NCBI GenBank assembly: GCA_025330725.1
Contig: JAIWND010000014.1
Location: 310,001 to 374,000, forward strand
Direction: 5' to 3'
DNA: 64,000 nucleotides
Origin: Chlamydoabsidia padenii
Lineage: Eukaryota > Mucoromycota > Mucoromycetes > Mucorales > Cunninghamellaceae
Shown here: positions 35,067 through 50,677 of the stretch, piece after piece
Position numbering within the stretch: position 1 is the stretch's first letter
Layout: each line of letters opens with the position of its first letter
Notes under the pieces: generated by a model
What the model saw: the letters and a program-made list of their open reading frames with translations, nothing else
What the model was told of the DNA's origin: nothing
Database searches by the model: none
Position numbers and translations under genes: made by a program

Positions 35067-38000
35067 CTAAAAAGAGACTATTATGGCCACTGCACGTTGA
35101 GGGATACGGTCTTTTTGATCAGGTTGGACAGCAACGTTGATGGTAAATAATAGTTCACTACGATCCGAGTTGAGATATACAGGTAAAGCCACCAAATTGT
35201 TATTGGCTTCGATTGATTTATCGGTAGCACGAGCCCATCGCAATCCAATACCAGGCAACTTGATGACGGGTTCTGATGTAAGGTATACTTGATTGTTGTT
35301 CCATTCACCACCTTCCATTTTCATGCCGCGCACCGTGTAAGCCCCATCATTTCCACTGAGACCGATATCCACATCCAGCACCAGTTCTTCCAGAGACCAT
35401 TTGTTACGTTGGGCTGTTGCTTGACGTGTTGCTGTAACATATGCTTCAGGAGTAAACAGACCGCCCATCCATACATCTACCCGATCAAAGTTCTTTTCTT
35501 GAGCTATATGCGCAATTTGTTCCAAACGAGCCTTGAGATCAGCAATCCATATGTTCAACGAGATATCTTTAGGCACCTTGTATCGTTTCCAATGATCAGG
35601 GATGAGACCTTTCGTGAGCCAGCTCATCAGTTGACGCAGATGATTCGTTTGCTTGAGTTCGCCATTACACGTCTTTTGAAGAGAGAGAAGGTCTTCACGG
35701 ATCGTGTGCAATAAGCCCCGGCCAATTTGGTTTTCCCGTTCGAAGAATCGGAAGAGAGGATTCATTATGCCGTTGTTATCGTCGCGTTGAAGCAGAGGGA
35801 GTTGAGTAGGAAGAAGAGCAAGCCAGTTAGTGATCGAGGTATGTAAAGCACGCATCCAAGAAGGCTGTTGTGAGTTTGCTGTTGTCGGTTGTCCAGTAGC
35901 GCTTGATGCTTCAGGTGTAAATGCTACTTCTTCATCATCGCTGATGCTCTTCATTTTACGCACCTTCGATAACATAGCCTTGCCCTTCAATGTCAGCAGT
36001 ACCCGTTCAGCATTCGAGGGTAATCCAAGCCAGGTAGGAGGTTCGCGATCCGGTAACCTGTTGACCCATTCCATAAAGTGTTCCATCTTTGTTCCATCCG
36101 GTGCAACCAATGCCTTTTCGTTTTCACCAGTACTCTTTACTACTTCAAAGTCCAGATCATAGCATCGGTGACTGAAGAGAGTGTTAACAAAGGAGTCCAG
36201 TAATCGTTGATCATATTCGTTGTCGATTCGTCCACCATAAATAGATTGTTGCAACAGAGATCGAATAGCATCCCAAGGGATTTTTTCAGGAGAGATGTTA
36301 GCACGACCACCAGCAGCAATGTCCAACCAGTTGTCAATAGTATTGAAAGCCGAGTCTTGATCAGAGTCGTTAAATTCGTATACCTTTGTCCACCCAAGAG
36401 GCACATACCGAAGACGTTCTTGAACCACAGCATGAAGCCAAGCAAGCATAAAGTATAATCGAGCCCGTTCAGATGGTCCACGAGCGAGACGAGATGGAGG
36501 AATGCTTCGGAGAGATTCTTGAAGATTAGCCTTGATTCCTGGAGGAGGTTCAAACATGAGGATACGAGACATCCGCAATAAGTTGACAGGTACTTTAGGA
36601 TTAGTTTCCATCGTCAAAAACAGGCGGAAGTTTCGATGAGGTTTCAGGCTGTGTAATTTCTTTTCCAGTTGACCCAACCAAGAAGGAGCGAGATGAACAT
36701 TCTTTAGCATCACCCAGTTACCGTTTTTGATAGCAAGAGAAATGGCTTGATCCGCAAGTGTAAAGCCTTCGGCTGACCCCATGGCGACAGAAGTGCATCG
36801 AGTGTTGGTTTCAGTAGTAAGATTGTCCACACGGTAACTAGCGTCGTAACCAGGTACGGAGCAAAGGGCCAAAGGAGTGCAACTACCAACTTCATCATTG
36901 ACAATTTGTTGGAGATTGAGTTCGTCGTTGTTAATAAATCCAGTATCAAAGATTTCAGATGCAAAGATAGTAGTCGCCGGTAATAATCTGTCAGGTCGGA
37001 GGCATTTGATCACCAACATCTTTCTTAATGATCCAATGGTATCTATAAATAAATGTCGGGAAAAGAAAAAAAAAAGTTGGCATAATTTCACTTCCAACCC
37101 CGCTACAATTTTTACTTACGATGAGCATTGGGTGTCACTTGCCAGCAAATAGGTACCACGAGTTCCGGTTCAGGATGTTCCATAAACAGTTTCCATTCGT
37201 CTTCATTATCCTTGATATGTTGTGAGAGTTGTTTAAAGCAGTCCAAAGATTGGAATTCATCGATACGCTGAGCAATTTCATCAGAGATAAATGCAGGAAG
37301 ACCAAGTTTTGAAGTAGGCGCCACCGCATCAACGATACCATCACCACCACTGAGTAAGAAGTCGAATTCAGCATCATCAGGACTTTCTTGATTTTGTTGG
37401 GAGGAGCCACGCATACGGATTTGACAGAGTAAGACAGCAAACATAGTGTGATCTTCATGTAGAAGTGTTCGAGAAGCACGCTTGTAGGTAGCAGTAAACA
37501 GATCACGAGAGAGGACAGCCAGGCGTTCATTAGGATCAGTGATGCCTTTAAGATTAGGATTGGCGTGCAAGACATATTGGAAGATTTCATAGAAGAAGTC
37601 CAGTGAGAATTGATAAAAGTGATGTACCAAGTTGAGTTGTTCCATAACAAAGAAAATAGAGCTACAAGCATGGGCCAGGGGTGAATAGATTCCAGTTGTT
37701 TGTTCCACTTCTTGCATCACCGTGTTTGTTTCATCTACCTTGTGAGTAATATCCGCTGCTTCCTTCTTGAGAGTTTCCAAAGTTTCGATCACCTTGTCGT
37801 CGTCGAGAATATTGCCTTTAGATTCGTTGAGAGCCTGGAGCAAAGACTTTTCGAGATGCCGGAGTTTCAGTTGGAATTCACCTTGGAGTTTAATCAAGTC
37901 GGTTCTACGTTGGTCAACATCAGGACGTTCCGCCTTCAACACCTTGTTCAAACATTGACTTTGTAGACTACCGCGAGTGACAGTAAAGTTGACAAATGTG

Positions 38001-41000
38001 ACCCTAGAGCAAATATCAGGAGCAAAGTTCACCGAGGGATCACGTGTTGATAGGAATAGTGTAAAGGAGGGTGAGAAGTCAATATCTTGGCTTCCCAGTC
38101 GAATGAGCACTCGTCCACCAGTTCGTCGAAGTTCTTTGTTGAGTACAGGATTAAGAATAGGGTCCAAGTGTTCCACATCTTGTATCAAAATAGGATTACC
38201 AAATCGTAGGGCACTTTCCAAGTTCTTGATAAAAGCATCGTCCAAGAAGCTTGTCACCGTGATCTTCCGGTCCTTGTATTCATTGATCAAAAAGTTTGTC
38301 GCTTGACCAGATGGATCGATTACCAGAGGATACCTATCAAAGCGCTTGAGCATGATGGCATTTTCAATACAAAGGCTGTCCGTAGGAAGAGAGTTTGCTT
38401 GCCAAGATAGTCTGTCATCCGCCGTCGAGAGATATTCAGTCAAAGATACTTCATGTTTGTATTGCACACCAGCCGAGGATAGATGTTCCGCCCAGTGTTG
38501 AAGCAAGATTTCACGGTATTGTTGATCAAAGTAACCACCATACGCCAGGAATGCAGCCGCCAACAAGACATCACCAACGATAGTACCCATTTGACTTTCA
38601 AAGGCCTTGCTTGCAGCTTCCCAGCGCACACGTTCCGAGGAAAGACTGCTGAGCAGAGTCAAACTACGGTCAACCTTGAATTTCACCCTGTCCATTTCCG
38701 ACTTGATCAGTTGAGTTTCACCAACAAGAGCAGCGTATTCTTCTTTGTAGCGACCAATGCTTGATTCCAGATCCACAATCATTTGTTCAATATCTACAGC
38801 CTTCTTCTTGGTATCTTCGGCGCTTTGTTCCAATTGGTTAACTTCATCACGGAGAGGACCAACGCGATCAAGGATATCACTGTAAGTCACTTGAGCACAC
38901 ACCCATTTCACCAGAGGTCCACAAGCCTTGGAAGCACGGTTGACAGCATCATATTCAAAGTTGGGGTTGCTGAGATAGTTGCGGCGCATATAATCCCGAA
39001 GTTGCTTTGTCATTTGGTTTTCAGTGCTGTAGTTGACAATACTAGCAATAAAGTCGTCCCGTCGAATCACACTTTGTACCGTTTTCCAGCTTTCGATCTT
39101 GTGACCTAACATAGTACAGACAGATTCCATAGCAAGTTTGACAGCTTCAGGAGGATTACCCATAGATCGGACTTCAGTAAGATGTTGACGCTTGATGTTG
39201 CTGACACTTTTTCGAGCTTCGGCCACCGCAGGTTCCGCATTGGCAAGATCATCCAAAACAACAGCACGACGTTCTTGAATTTCCTATGTACAAAAGTATA
39301 ACAATCAAAAGAAAAAAAAAAAGTCAGTAGCCATCACCTAAAAAGTTTTTTTTTTACCTTGTTCTGGATTTCCAAGGCGTCTTGAATTTGAATAGATGCA
39401 GCCTTCTTTTGTTCAGCTTCCTTTTCATCAGCCAACATCTGACTAATCTTGTCGTTTGCTTGAGCGTTCTTGAGTTCCAGTTGATTCTTCTTGATAGCCA
39501 GGCTTTTTCGGAGTTCCTCGACCTTGATAACTGTATCCTTCAATTTTTCCAGACCAACATTCAAGTGCCGTTGTTGTTCTTCCAAATCTTCACGTTTTTC
39601 ATTGTATAGGCGCACATAGTGAGAGATAAAGTCCAAGAAGTGACGAGGTGTTGCATAGTTATGGCGACCTTGACGTTTGCTGAGTTTGGCGTTGATGTCG
39701 TATAAGGATTGATGGATGTAAACCAAGGCATTAACCACAGCTTCACGATGGTTAGGAGGAATAGGCAAGTTTCGGTAAGCAATTGGGAAGTTGAGAGGAG
39801 CACCATAAGATTGAAGGTCCAAATCCAAACCCTTTGTAAATTCAGTACCAACTTGATAGAAGGCTTGATCGGGCCAATCACCAAACCAATCCAACACACA
39901 ACGATTAAACAAAGCAGGAGATGTTGCAGCACGAGAAGCCAGACCACCTTCCGGAGGATTCATAGTAAAGACCACATGGAGATTTCGCATAACTTGTTGG
40001 TTGAACCACTTGTACAGTTCATCGTTGGAGTCCAGCATCAAACCATCACGTTGTGTTCCTTCTTTACAAGCAGTCATCAATGCTGCATATTCATCACCTT
40101 CAAATAGACCAGGTACTTCAGCATTGGCGAGGAGGGTATTCATACGTTCCAGGAATCCAGAGTCCAATACGTTACTTTCGTCCATGATGAAACAAATCTT
40201 TTCGCCTTTACACCCAGCACGTCGAAGGACAGTTCGTAAATCATCATCAAAGTCAGCACCAGTATACTTGTTATGCACCTTGATTTGGAAAAGACTGAGA
40301 CCATTCATCCATGCGACAAAGCGAGACAGAGTTGTTTTACCAGATCCACTGACACCAATCAATAACAAATGCCCTTGAGGTTGACGGAAGACACGGTCAA
40401 TACGAAGTACATGTTCGAGTACATCGTTGAAGAGCACCAATGGGACATCCAGTTCTTCTTCATAAAACACCTTGAGTCGAGCCTTTGCAAAGTCGCGAAG
40501 TTGTTCACGTTCCACAGGCACATAATACTTGGACAACCAGTTGGAGAAGAGAATAGGCCGTTCAAGTGCTTCTTGTTGATTTAATGCCGGGAAGTGTTCC
40601 ATTGCAATGTCGTTAATCATCTTGTCAGTCCATTCACGTTCTTCTTCATCCACCAATCGATCTTGGAAAAGACGTAAAGCTTCATGAGCCCAGATGCGCA
40701 CCAATCCTTCCACAGAGAGAGTTTCCAGAGGCTTGATAGCTTCATATATACCCCGGACCCACCGAGTTAATTCACGTGGCGAGTAAATATAATGTGCTTG
40801 AATATCAGGTGTAAATCGTTTTTGAGAAGCAAGATAAAGGTCTACCATAGCAGCGGTCAAAGGTTCGGCGAAGCCTCGAAGGTTGGGAATCACCTTGAGC
40901 ATAGCACGAGAGAAGGTTCCATAAATTTGCATTAATGATGTTTGACCAGCATAATCCACCATAACCAAAGGAGCATGACGCAAGAATCGATGAGACAAAG

Positions 41001-42843
41001 GCACACGACCAGGATCAGTAGGAGGATTACAAGCACCAACAAATTGAATACGTTCCAGAGTAACCCAAGCCTTATCACTAGTTCTCCAGAATCCATTGTA
41101 TTCCACCAATTGTCGCAGGAATGAGATCACACGTTGTGTATTGTACTTGTCGGTTGCAGGAAGATTAATTTCATCACAGAATACCACGAGCCAACGACCA
41201 ATCAAAGTAGGAGACAGAATAACGCCATTTGTTGTTTTCCGATATTCACAATGTTGTTCAAAAGTCTTGAGAATTAATTCCGGTGTTGAAGCACTCGAGA
41301 AGTTTAGACCAACCACTTCCATGTCAGGGAGTTTTCGAAGAGCACTGAAGAGGGTCATCGTTTTACCAGAACCAGGAGGACCACAAAGAATTAAGGGCTT
41401 GTGTTCAGATAACCAGGAATACAGGACTTCTTCATGGCGGATGGTATCAACTGTAGGAATAATCATATCAGCTTCAGAGACCTTGTGAGTTTCGATTTCC
41501 ACTACTGGCACCTTGGATTCCCATGGCACCCATTGTCCATTGTTTGTCGCAATATCAAAGTCGATGATGCTTTGATCGTTAGCAGCAGGAGGTAATTCAT
41601 AGGTCGTGATTCCTCGGACATAGTCTCCAAGGACAGTTCGAAGATCCAATTTTGCATCACCAGAGAAACTCCAAATGATAGAGTAAATCACCCGTTTAGT
41701 AATGTAGCCCTCCAAGTGATCACCTGTCATAGGGAAGTCCATGTGTTGAGCATTGTATTCCAAAACATTGCGCACCGTCTTGTTGAGCAAAGAGAAGAAT
41801 GTCGATAGTACACGCATACGAGTAAAGTCCATGATGTGTTCCAAAGTTGCTGCGTACGCCAATGATTTCGCCACCAATCCACCTTCATCACTAAGATCTG
41901 GTGCCATAATTGCAGCGATAGCACGTTGAGTCGCCAAGTTGGGAGAGATAGAGGAGGGATCATCATTATCGGCAGATTGTAGAGTGCCGTTCGCCCCGCC
42001 AGCACCAATACCTTCGTCATCGATTTCATCCATAGGTACATGTCGCAGAGTTTCAAGGTAGTTCGTAAAGATCATCGGTAGAGTAATGACATCTTCACTG
42101 AACCAGACCATACCACATCGGGAAACAGTAGCCAAGGTTGCATACTTGAGAGTTTCGACTTCAAACATGATGCGAACGTTTGGTGGAAGATTGAGCCGTT
42201 CACCATTTGGTAGAGTCAAAAGTCTGTTGTCGTCCAATACAGAGTTCAAATTTTCAACCCATTCCGGATCCACATCACCATCAAAGATAATCCAGTGCCG
42301 TTTTTGACTTTCACCACGTACGTTATCCACAATCTTCCGAAGGATATGAGTAAAGAGACCATCCGTCCATTCACGTGTTGTAGGATCAAGAGTACCGTAA
42401 AGAGCATCTTTGGGAATTGCCTTCGGATCAATAGTGTAAGCCACGCCTTCCACATTTTCAACACGTTCCAAAGCAGTAAGTAATGTTTTCCAGGCGATAG
42501 ATTTGCCAGAGCCAGATGGACCAACCATCATTAGACCATGATGAATGTTTTGAATTTGATACAGCTGAATAACCTTTTCCATCCAAGCATCACCAGCCAC
42601 CAAGCGACGTTCTTGACACACTTTGCGAAGTTCTTCTTTGAGACGATCCAAGTTGACAGGAGCGTAATGCACACCAGGGAATACGTCCGCAAGCAGACTA
42701 AAAGCACAAAATCACAGTTAGTCTATAATCATTCTTTCCTGTTCGATATGCTCATCAAGTTACCTTGTCAGCAAAGAGATATCATCTGCCACAAGTTTAG
42801 GTACCACAGTTTCACGGATACTAAATAATACAAACGATACATT

Positions 42844-42883
<40 letters not shown>

Positions 42884-45800
42884 CCCAAGGGAGAACCTAC
42901 CTGGAAATCAGTAGTTGTTGTTCGGGAATAGGTTCCGAGAAGGAAGCGAATTCAGTAGCATCCACCTTTCCTTCATCCAAGTCCTTTCGAAGATCAATCA
43001 AGCGATCGCGTTTCAGATTACCAGCACTAACCAATACGCTCTTGAGGGCGCGGAGACCAAAGTCATAGTGAGATTGAGAAGATAGTTGTTCAGCACAGAG
43101 GTTAAATAGGGGTACCACCTTGGAAGCCAACGTTTCAGCACTACGGAAACCTTGAGAGTAGAGCATCACTTGGGCAATGAGTTCACGATCAGGTTTGGTC
43201 ATGGCGATACTTCGGAAGAGCTTTTTCAAATTGTCGGGTAGATTGGATCGACCAGCATAACCAGGATTCATAGTGATGAAGATACCCGTATCCAGATTGA
43301 CCTTGACGTTACGACCCACCAATTCGACTTCATGATTAGGATTAGCCATCGTTTCCTTGAGACCCAGTTGAATGGACTGTACTTGTTGAGACACAGCAGA
43401 CAGAATACGTTCTTCCAGACGATTGAATTCATCAAAGCAACCCCAGGCACCGACTTGACAGAGACCAATAAAGATACGACCCATTGCTTGGAAATCGAAT
43501 GTTTCATCACAACAGAATACAAGGACAAACCGACCCAATTGCACACCCAGAGCCTTGACAGATTCAGTTTTACCAGTACCAGCAGGACCAAAGGGAGAGC
43601 CACCTAGTTTTTGTTCAAGTGCTTGAGTTAAAGTCAAATAACATCGATCCGTCAAAGGGGTTTGCACCAGTCGATCGGCCACACCAAGATATTCATAACC
43701 ATAATAGAAGGTAGCATTGGCCATATTGATTGACAAACGATGAATAGGGTTTTCCACAGTAGGGTTGAAGTAGAATCGCATTTGGTAAAGCCAGTTGAAG
43801 TCTTTAGTAGATGTGACATTGTTGGAGATGAGTTGTCGAGTAACATCACGTTGATGTACTAGTTCAGTTACCAAATGTTCGCACTTTCTTCGTTTGATTG
43901 GAGATAAATCAAGAAGCACCGCATCAGCCAAAATATTCAAGTTTCGTTCCACTAATCCAAGAGAGCCCTTCAAAGGTGATTGATCGCTTTTGTCGGTTGA
44001 TTCATCCAATGCCACCAGTGCTTTATCCACAGATTGAGTCCAGATAATCTGGGCAGCTAAAACCCCCAATTGTGCAGGATATCGATCCACCCAAGCCATA
44101 AACGCCTCCGATTCCATTTCAGCTGCATTGTAAATAGTATCTAATTCGCCCACAGCATCCGAGAGTAGAAGAGCAAGAGAAACACGCATTTCTTCTTCCA
44201 ACATAGTCAGCCAAACATTGATCTTCGGGTTATCCTTGGTGGAGATTGGTGTACGGAATAGGACTTGTTCACCTTCTTTAGAGACCATACCCAATATTGT
44301 TGTTTGTTCCTCATCCAGGACAATAGTGGCAATACCAGCAAACATTTTCTTGAAATGTTTTTGGATTCGCAGGATATCTTTGCTGTTACCAATGATTTCC
44401 AAAAGATCTTCATCACCAACAAAGTAGAATCGAGGGAAGGAAGATCGTTCGCGTTCCAAGTATTCACCCAATGCCTTTTGTATTTTGCTAAGGAGATCAG
44501 CCAGTCGTTCCAGAGATTTTTGAATGTTGGGGATGTTGAGCACGTCCAGCACAAAAGGAGACTTGTACACCTTCTTCATCACTGCCAAGAATTCGCTGTT
44601 GATACTTTGGAAGCGTGAGGTTTCAACAGGGAGAAGATGCTTGATATCCACACTACCACTGAAGATACCTTCTAAATAGACCCATTGGCGTTGAACATCA
44701 ATCCACACATCAAACAAGACATGGACCCGGTTAAGTTTATCTTCCCAAGAGGCAGCATCTTCTTCAAAGACCTTGTAGTAAGGAGAGAGTTTCATAGCAG
44801 TCAGGGAGTTGATGTGTTCACTTGACTTATTAAAGAGATCATCCCACCCACGAATCAAACGACAGCGGTTTTGATAGTTCACCAAATCCAGCACATAGTT
44901 AGCCCATGTTTCCTTAACTTGTTTGAGGAATTCTTCCAAAGCCATTTCACCTTGAGCCTGCAGAATAACATCCTTGATAACTTGTTCGTTTCGTTTCAGA
45001 TCCAAATCCCAAAGATGGCCAATTGTCATTTCAGACAGTGTAAACCTTCCTTCCACTCGAAGCATCTTGAATATTTGGCGCCAGTGACGTTCCCGGAGAG
45101 CTTCAGATTTCAGATCAGATACCAAAGGATTGACACGAAGCAGTTGACGTAGAGTATCTTGTACATATTCGTAGGCAGCATATTGTCGCATTCGATTGGG
45201 CATTTCTTTGGTGGAGTTGACAAGTTCATCAATGCTTTGACGGACTTTACGTGGAACAACAGAGGACCAAGGAGTATCGCGGATTTCATATACAGATTGC
45301 CAAACTTTTGCCAGAGCAGTCCAGACAGATTTAAGATCACGAAGTTCTTCCAAGACAGGATCGAGGCGGTCTTCAGATGTTTGCTCCAAGTCAAGGGCTT
45401 CTTTAGCTCGACAGACCATATCATATTCTTCCTTCAAGCGTGTGACCCGACCTTCAAAGATGCTGAGTGTATTGGTGGCAATATCGGGTTTGATGTCACC
45501 TTGCACTGGCTTGCTTTTTTCCCATTCGGCGCAGATATCACGGATCTTCTGTTCAACCACTTTGTCTTCAGCAACAATCTTCATTTGGAGGCCAGCTTTA
45601 GTATTAAAAAAAAAAAAAGTTAGATCAAATTATTTTTGTGTATTTACTATCCATCTGAGATTATTAAACTTACCAATTTGTTCCTGAATTGCATTGTTCT
45701 TTCGACCTAAGATTTCGTTAAAAGCACTCCATTCACCATCGACTTGATCCACATAAACCCAATCATTTGGAAACTGGAAGCGTTGGCGTTCAAGAGTTTT

Positions 45801-48800
45801 TTGACCTTGACGGAATAGCTCCACATCCTGAGACCATTTGGCGACTTTGCGTTTGAGATCTTGTACAAAGGTGATAAAGGTAACGGCTTCCCCAGTAGAG
45901 TTACTTTCGATTGATTGTTGTTCCAGTTCGTAGCGGCCTTTTGACACCGAGGTATGGAAGTCCCGCATTGATGTTCCGAGCATACTACCAAATTTGTTAA
46001 GAATGTCCTTTTGCCATTGGTCGTATTTTTGGTTGACTTTGCTTTGTACTTGTTCATAATCCACCACCAAGGGACCAAATGATTGTTCGGTTTCAGAGTT
46101 ATCAAATGTGCTTCGGGCCTTTTTGATTTCCAAAAGAATTTGTTGCCATTTGATCAAATCATCCTCTAGGATAGAGAAGACATGACTAGATTCCAAGTCC
46201 CACAATGATTGGTACTGGAGCCAGATGTTGACATATTCAGAGACTTGTCGCACCTTGTTTTCGATAATCTGGTATGCTTGTTCCAAAGATCCATCACCCA
46301 TACATGTTAGTAAGCTGGCATAGTCCTTTTCGATTGATGGGTTATCCTTGACGCTGAGACCACCTTCATAACGAGAGCTTTGGATACGAGGCAAATGACA
46401 GATAATGGCAAGCCAATCATGAAGTTGAGACCACCAGCTGGTACGAGCTTGTTCGATAGGAGGATCCAAATACATGACTTGATTACGGATTCTGATTTCA
46501 TGCACAAGGGTTTGTAAGGCAGGCTTGACATCAGGAGATTTGGGATCAGTAACCACTTTTTCATCCAATCCAGTTTCTTCCCGAGATGGCGTTCCATTGG
46601 CACCAGCTTTGCGTTTGCGGCGGCTTTTTGAGGCACTAGCTTCAGGTATGACCATTTCTTCAGTGACACCTTGGAATGTATTGATCCATGACTTGATGGC
46701 TTGTTGTAGTCGACCCACCAATTCAGCTTCAATCCGTTTGTCGAGCCCAGCAACCCATTGATCAAGATTAGAGTAGCTTTCCAGATTCAGACGATCAATC
46801 TAATAACAGGAGGTAAAGTTAGTGAGAAAGCAGAATAGATATATAAAAAAAAAAAAAAACGTATTGTTAACTTACCACTTTTTGAATTCGTCCCAAGATA
46901 TCTTCAAATCGGTCCACCTGATAAGGACAAGCCTTCATTTCGTCAATCCCCTTGTTGATATCTTCATAATAGCCAATAAGAGAGTCCACCTTGTCTTGGA
47001 ATACGGAGACCACGTTGGCGAATTCGCGCACAAAAGTGACATGTCGGTTTTCACGAGAGTCAAGAGGTGTGCCAGTAAGATAAGATAAAGGACGGTGATG
47101 CGCATCATAGGTATTGACAAAGTAATCCCATCGCAAATTAATGCCTATAAAACAAATGTGATAAGTATCAAAACAATATCCTATCATTCCAGTCTTTTTT
47201 TGCTGTATATACCTTTGGTGATCATTCCATGGACTTCATTTCGATAACCTGCAACCAAAGTAGACACATCAGGGTTTCTGTTGACCTTGTGGACAGTTTG
47301 AGAGAAGGTACGAACAGTTTCCATCAAACTGACAGCAAATGGATATACACGCTTGGCGTCCTTGGCAACATTGGAGATGGTGTGAGGTACTTGGAAGTTG
47401 AGCCAAAGGAGGTTCCGGACTTCTTTAAAGAGTGTGATGATTTGTCCATCAAAGTTGACACCAAGAATTAGAGTATTCTTCTGGACCCGATTTCTAGAAA
47501 TTTCAAAGATGCGACCAGACACAGAGAGATCCCGTTTTGTAATTTCTTGTAACCAGTTTTCATAAATGAGACGAGTGTCCAACTTCTTGCGGAAACTACT
47601 GCTTTCAATTTGTAGTTTTTGACCTTCAGCATAGAGTTCCCATCCTTTACCAAGTACATCTTCAACCCGCTTCATATATAAGGAGAGTTGACGGTCGATT
47701 TGTCTGGCCCAAATGATTGCACCAGAGATAGGAGGTAAGTCACGGAGTTGAGCCATATGGTAAGCTTCAGAGTATCGGTACTGCATCTTGAATTTGTCGT
47801 GAAGTTTGTTGATGTCCTCCTTGACACTATCGATCAGTTGTGTTTGATATTCTTGAATAGCACCACGAATCTAAAAGTGTTATAACACAATACCACATAA
47901 TGTTAGATTGAAAAGGTTATTTGACACCCCACTCCACCACTAGTTTTTTTTTTGTTACCTTTGGTCGTACAAACAGAGCATTGAATTTGGAGAATACTCT
48001 GAACATTTCATTGGCGTTTTTCGCAGTACCCAACCTGTCACGAAGTCGAGCAATGATTTGATTTTCCACCCGAGAGACACGTTCATTGTAAACGTTTTCG
48101 GCCTGCACCCATATTTCCGTTCCCTCTATGTTAAATAAAAGAAGTTGATGTTAGTAAAAGTCTTTAATACATTCAATTTGTTTTTCATACCTGGAGATAC
48201 ATCCAATATGTCAATGTTTTTGACACTTTCGTAGGCCAACTTGACTTCTTCCACCGCATTGATGTCGCTGATGCTGACGCTTTCTTCTTCCAAAACGCTC
48301 TTGACTTGGCCATCTACCACGACAGTTGATGTTTTCGCCCGAGGACTTGTCATGACACGCACAATGGTTTGGTGGAGTTGTTCATGTTGTTTTCGGAATT
48401 CGCGGACAAAGATAACACGTTCTTGAAGCTTGGCATGTGCAGGATTGATCTTGATGGGCAAAAACTTTTCGGATCTTTTGCGAGTAACATCACGAGCTAC
48501 GTTGGTGAATTCCTTGATGAGATCATCCCAAGTGTGGAAGACCGCTTCCGCGCCAGCAGTTGTACGTTCAAAGTCTTCATATTCCATATACATCATTCGT
48601 CGGCTTCCAAGCACCTTGAGCAGTTGATCGTTTAAATCCCGAGAGATGGCTTCTACCAGAGGCAACGCACGTCGAATGGGGTATGGCCTAATAACAAGAA
48701 AGAAAGTAAAAGTTAGATTACAGAAGCATGTTTGATATGATGACATTGGACATTTTATATACCACTTACGAGAGCTTAAGTTTCTTGTTTAAATGACCAA

Positions 48801-50246
48801 AAATCAATATAAGAGATTCCCTGATTTTTTCGACATCAGTTGCAGACAAGAGTTCGTTTAAAGGAAAGTCCTTCATAAGCTGGTTATATTTGTGCACTAT
48901 TAAAAGTTAAAAGAGGAATCATCCATATTAGTACATCTTTGGTTTTTCATCATTAATTGGGTATTCATCCTTACCTAGTTCCATGCCTTCCTTTAGACCT
49001 GTATCAGCAATAAAACTGACCGTAGCATGGAATCGTTTTGCATGTTTCAAGATGTCCAAAGTCAAAGCTATAAAAGTTTAAAAGAAAGGAAGAGTTAATA
49101 CAACTTGGCAATTAGGCAACATAGATAGATATTGTGATGACTTACTGATTTGGTCGCTTTTCAATTGTTCATCAATCTTTTCCAAAGCACGTTCCATACT
49201 GAGCCAGAAGTTGATTTCTTGAATAGCAGTTCCACTTGCAGGATCGCGAGACATCTTGGTAACTTTTTGAATTTCCTTGATCCAACCATTGACATCACCT
49301 TGAAGTTTGTTTAAAAAGGTAGAGTCGGAAAACAGGCTAGAGTCCACAGCTTCAACAGTAACACGTCGATTTTGTTCACGGCACTGATAAGTTATGTAAA
49401 AAAAAAAAAAAAAAACGGTCAGTGTTTGAGTTCTAGTTGCTATTTTTTATTTGGCCTATACATACCTTATCAACAGCCTTTTGGACGACAGGATGAATGT
49501 TAAGAGAGATTTCCGGTATTTCCACATTCTGTTGTAAGTGTAATAAAGATAGTTCTAGTTCAGCCATCTTCTTTTTTGCCATTGGGACACCCATTTTGTT
49601 ATCTTCATTCTTGCTTTTGCTTGATGTGTCAGTAGTAGAGCCGTGTCGTGCATTTACATACGCGTTGAAGTAAGGACTGACAGCCAAATGGATATAAGAG
49701 TGGAGGAATTCATAGGCACTTGTTTGACCAGGTTCACCAGAAGCAGCACCAGGGAGATTGATGAATTGAAGTTGAGATTGTAAAGGTCGAGTTGCATCCA
49801 AAGTAGGTACACGTTTAATGATGGCAAGAGAGCCAACGTGTGTCGGTAAGTACGAGATCTCATGGGAAGCAGTGTAGTTATAAGTGACAGGAGCGTCTTC
49901 TATTTTGTCATAAAAAAAAGTGTTAGTTTACGTTTTTTCCATTCACCTATAGGCCAAAATGTTTTTAAAACTTACCATCATCCTTTCCACCTTCTTTTTC
50001 TTTTAGCACAAACAAGACAGGAGTTTGAGCATCATTGGCGAAACGGGTAAACTTGTCAACAGTGTCAGGGTAACAAAAGAGAGTGGATTCCAAATCAGAT
50101 ACGTCAGCATCCAGTACAAGTGGCAAGAGATTTTCAAAGTACTTTTGTAGCAACCCATGATCAAAAGTAAGCAAATTTTCAGTAGTAGGACCACCAGTGG
50201 CAAGGGAGGATGTAGGAGGAAGAGTTGTATCGTCTTCCAACATCAT
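35067..50246 (-). CDS. DYN1: cytoplasmic dynein 1 heavy chain
   Basis: Fifteen exons: 49976-50246, 49466-49899, 49146-49383, 48975-49067, 48770-48896, 48191-48687, 47959-48125, 47213-47870, 46876-47144, 45674-46799, 42901-45595, 42764-42820, 39358-42697, 37120-39283 and 35067-37042. They give about 4703 residues, typical for the family. In order: N-terminal tail and dimerisation region, linker, AAA1 with GPAGTGKT (about residue 1962) and [19 protein letters not shown]2 [11 protein letters not shown]3 [11 protein letters not shown]4 GVSGSGKT, coiled-coil stalk with the microtubule-binding domain in exon 14 ([25 protein letters not shown]), AAA5, AAA6 and a C-terminal domain. All four nucleotide-binding P-loops are intact. 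It moves nuclei, vesicles and spindles toward microtubule minus ends. Two adjacent ATGs (50246 and 50243) are possible starts. The intron at 42821-42900 holds a 38-nt T run. Confidence 0.97.
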
Positions 50247-50450
50247 AAAATTGGGGTATCAATGAAGAGGAAGAGTAAATGTGTATATAAAAGTAAAATT
50301 TAATAAGTAAATACAATAAATGAGTAGGACAGTGTATAATATGCTTCTTTAAAAAAGTTTAACGGTAATCCTGACAAAAGGATGAGACGTAATGGAAAGA
50401 GAAGAGCAAAAAGAAAAAAATTAAAAGGGGGAGAAAAAGGAAAAGTTTAA

Positions 50451-50462
50451 GCGGCGTTTGAA
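50451..50462 (-). promoter_or_regulatory. TTCAAA-NN-CCG element upstream of DYN1
   Basis: GCGGCGTTTGAA, an exact match on the minus strand, 205 bp before the DYN1 ATG. Confidence 0.55.
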
Positions 50463-50677
50463 AACTCTAATTTCCAACATGAGACAGAACTTGCAATGTA
50501 AATCAATGACAAACCAAAATTATTGATAGAAGTGGTTATGATGCTACTAAACCCCACTATAAATCCAATATACTCCATAGTTCAAATTCCAAAACCTTTG
50601 GATTAGTAAGGTCAAGATCAAGATCGTGTGCACTGTATAATGAGCACTCATCTTCCACGAATACAAATAAAGATATT

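Noticed and set aside
35289..45687. Many long antisense and shifted frames across the dynein gene
   Set aside because: Shadows of a highly biased long coding sequence; none has motifs or its own promoter signal.
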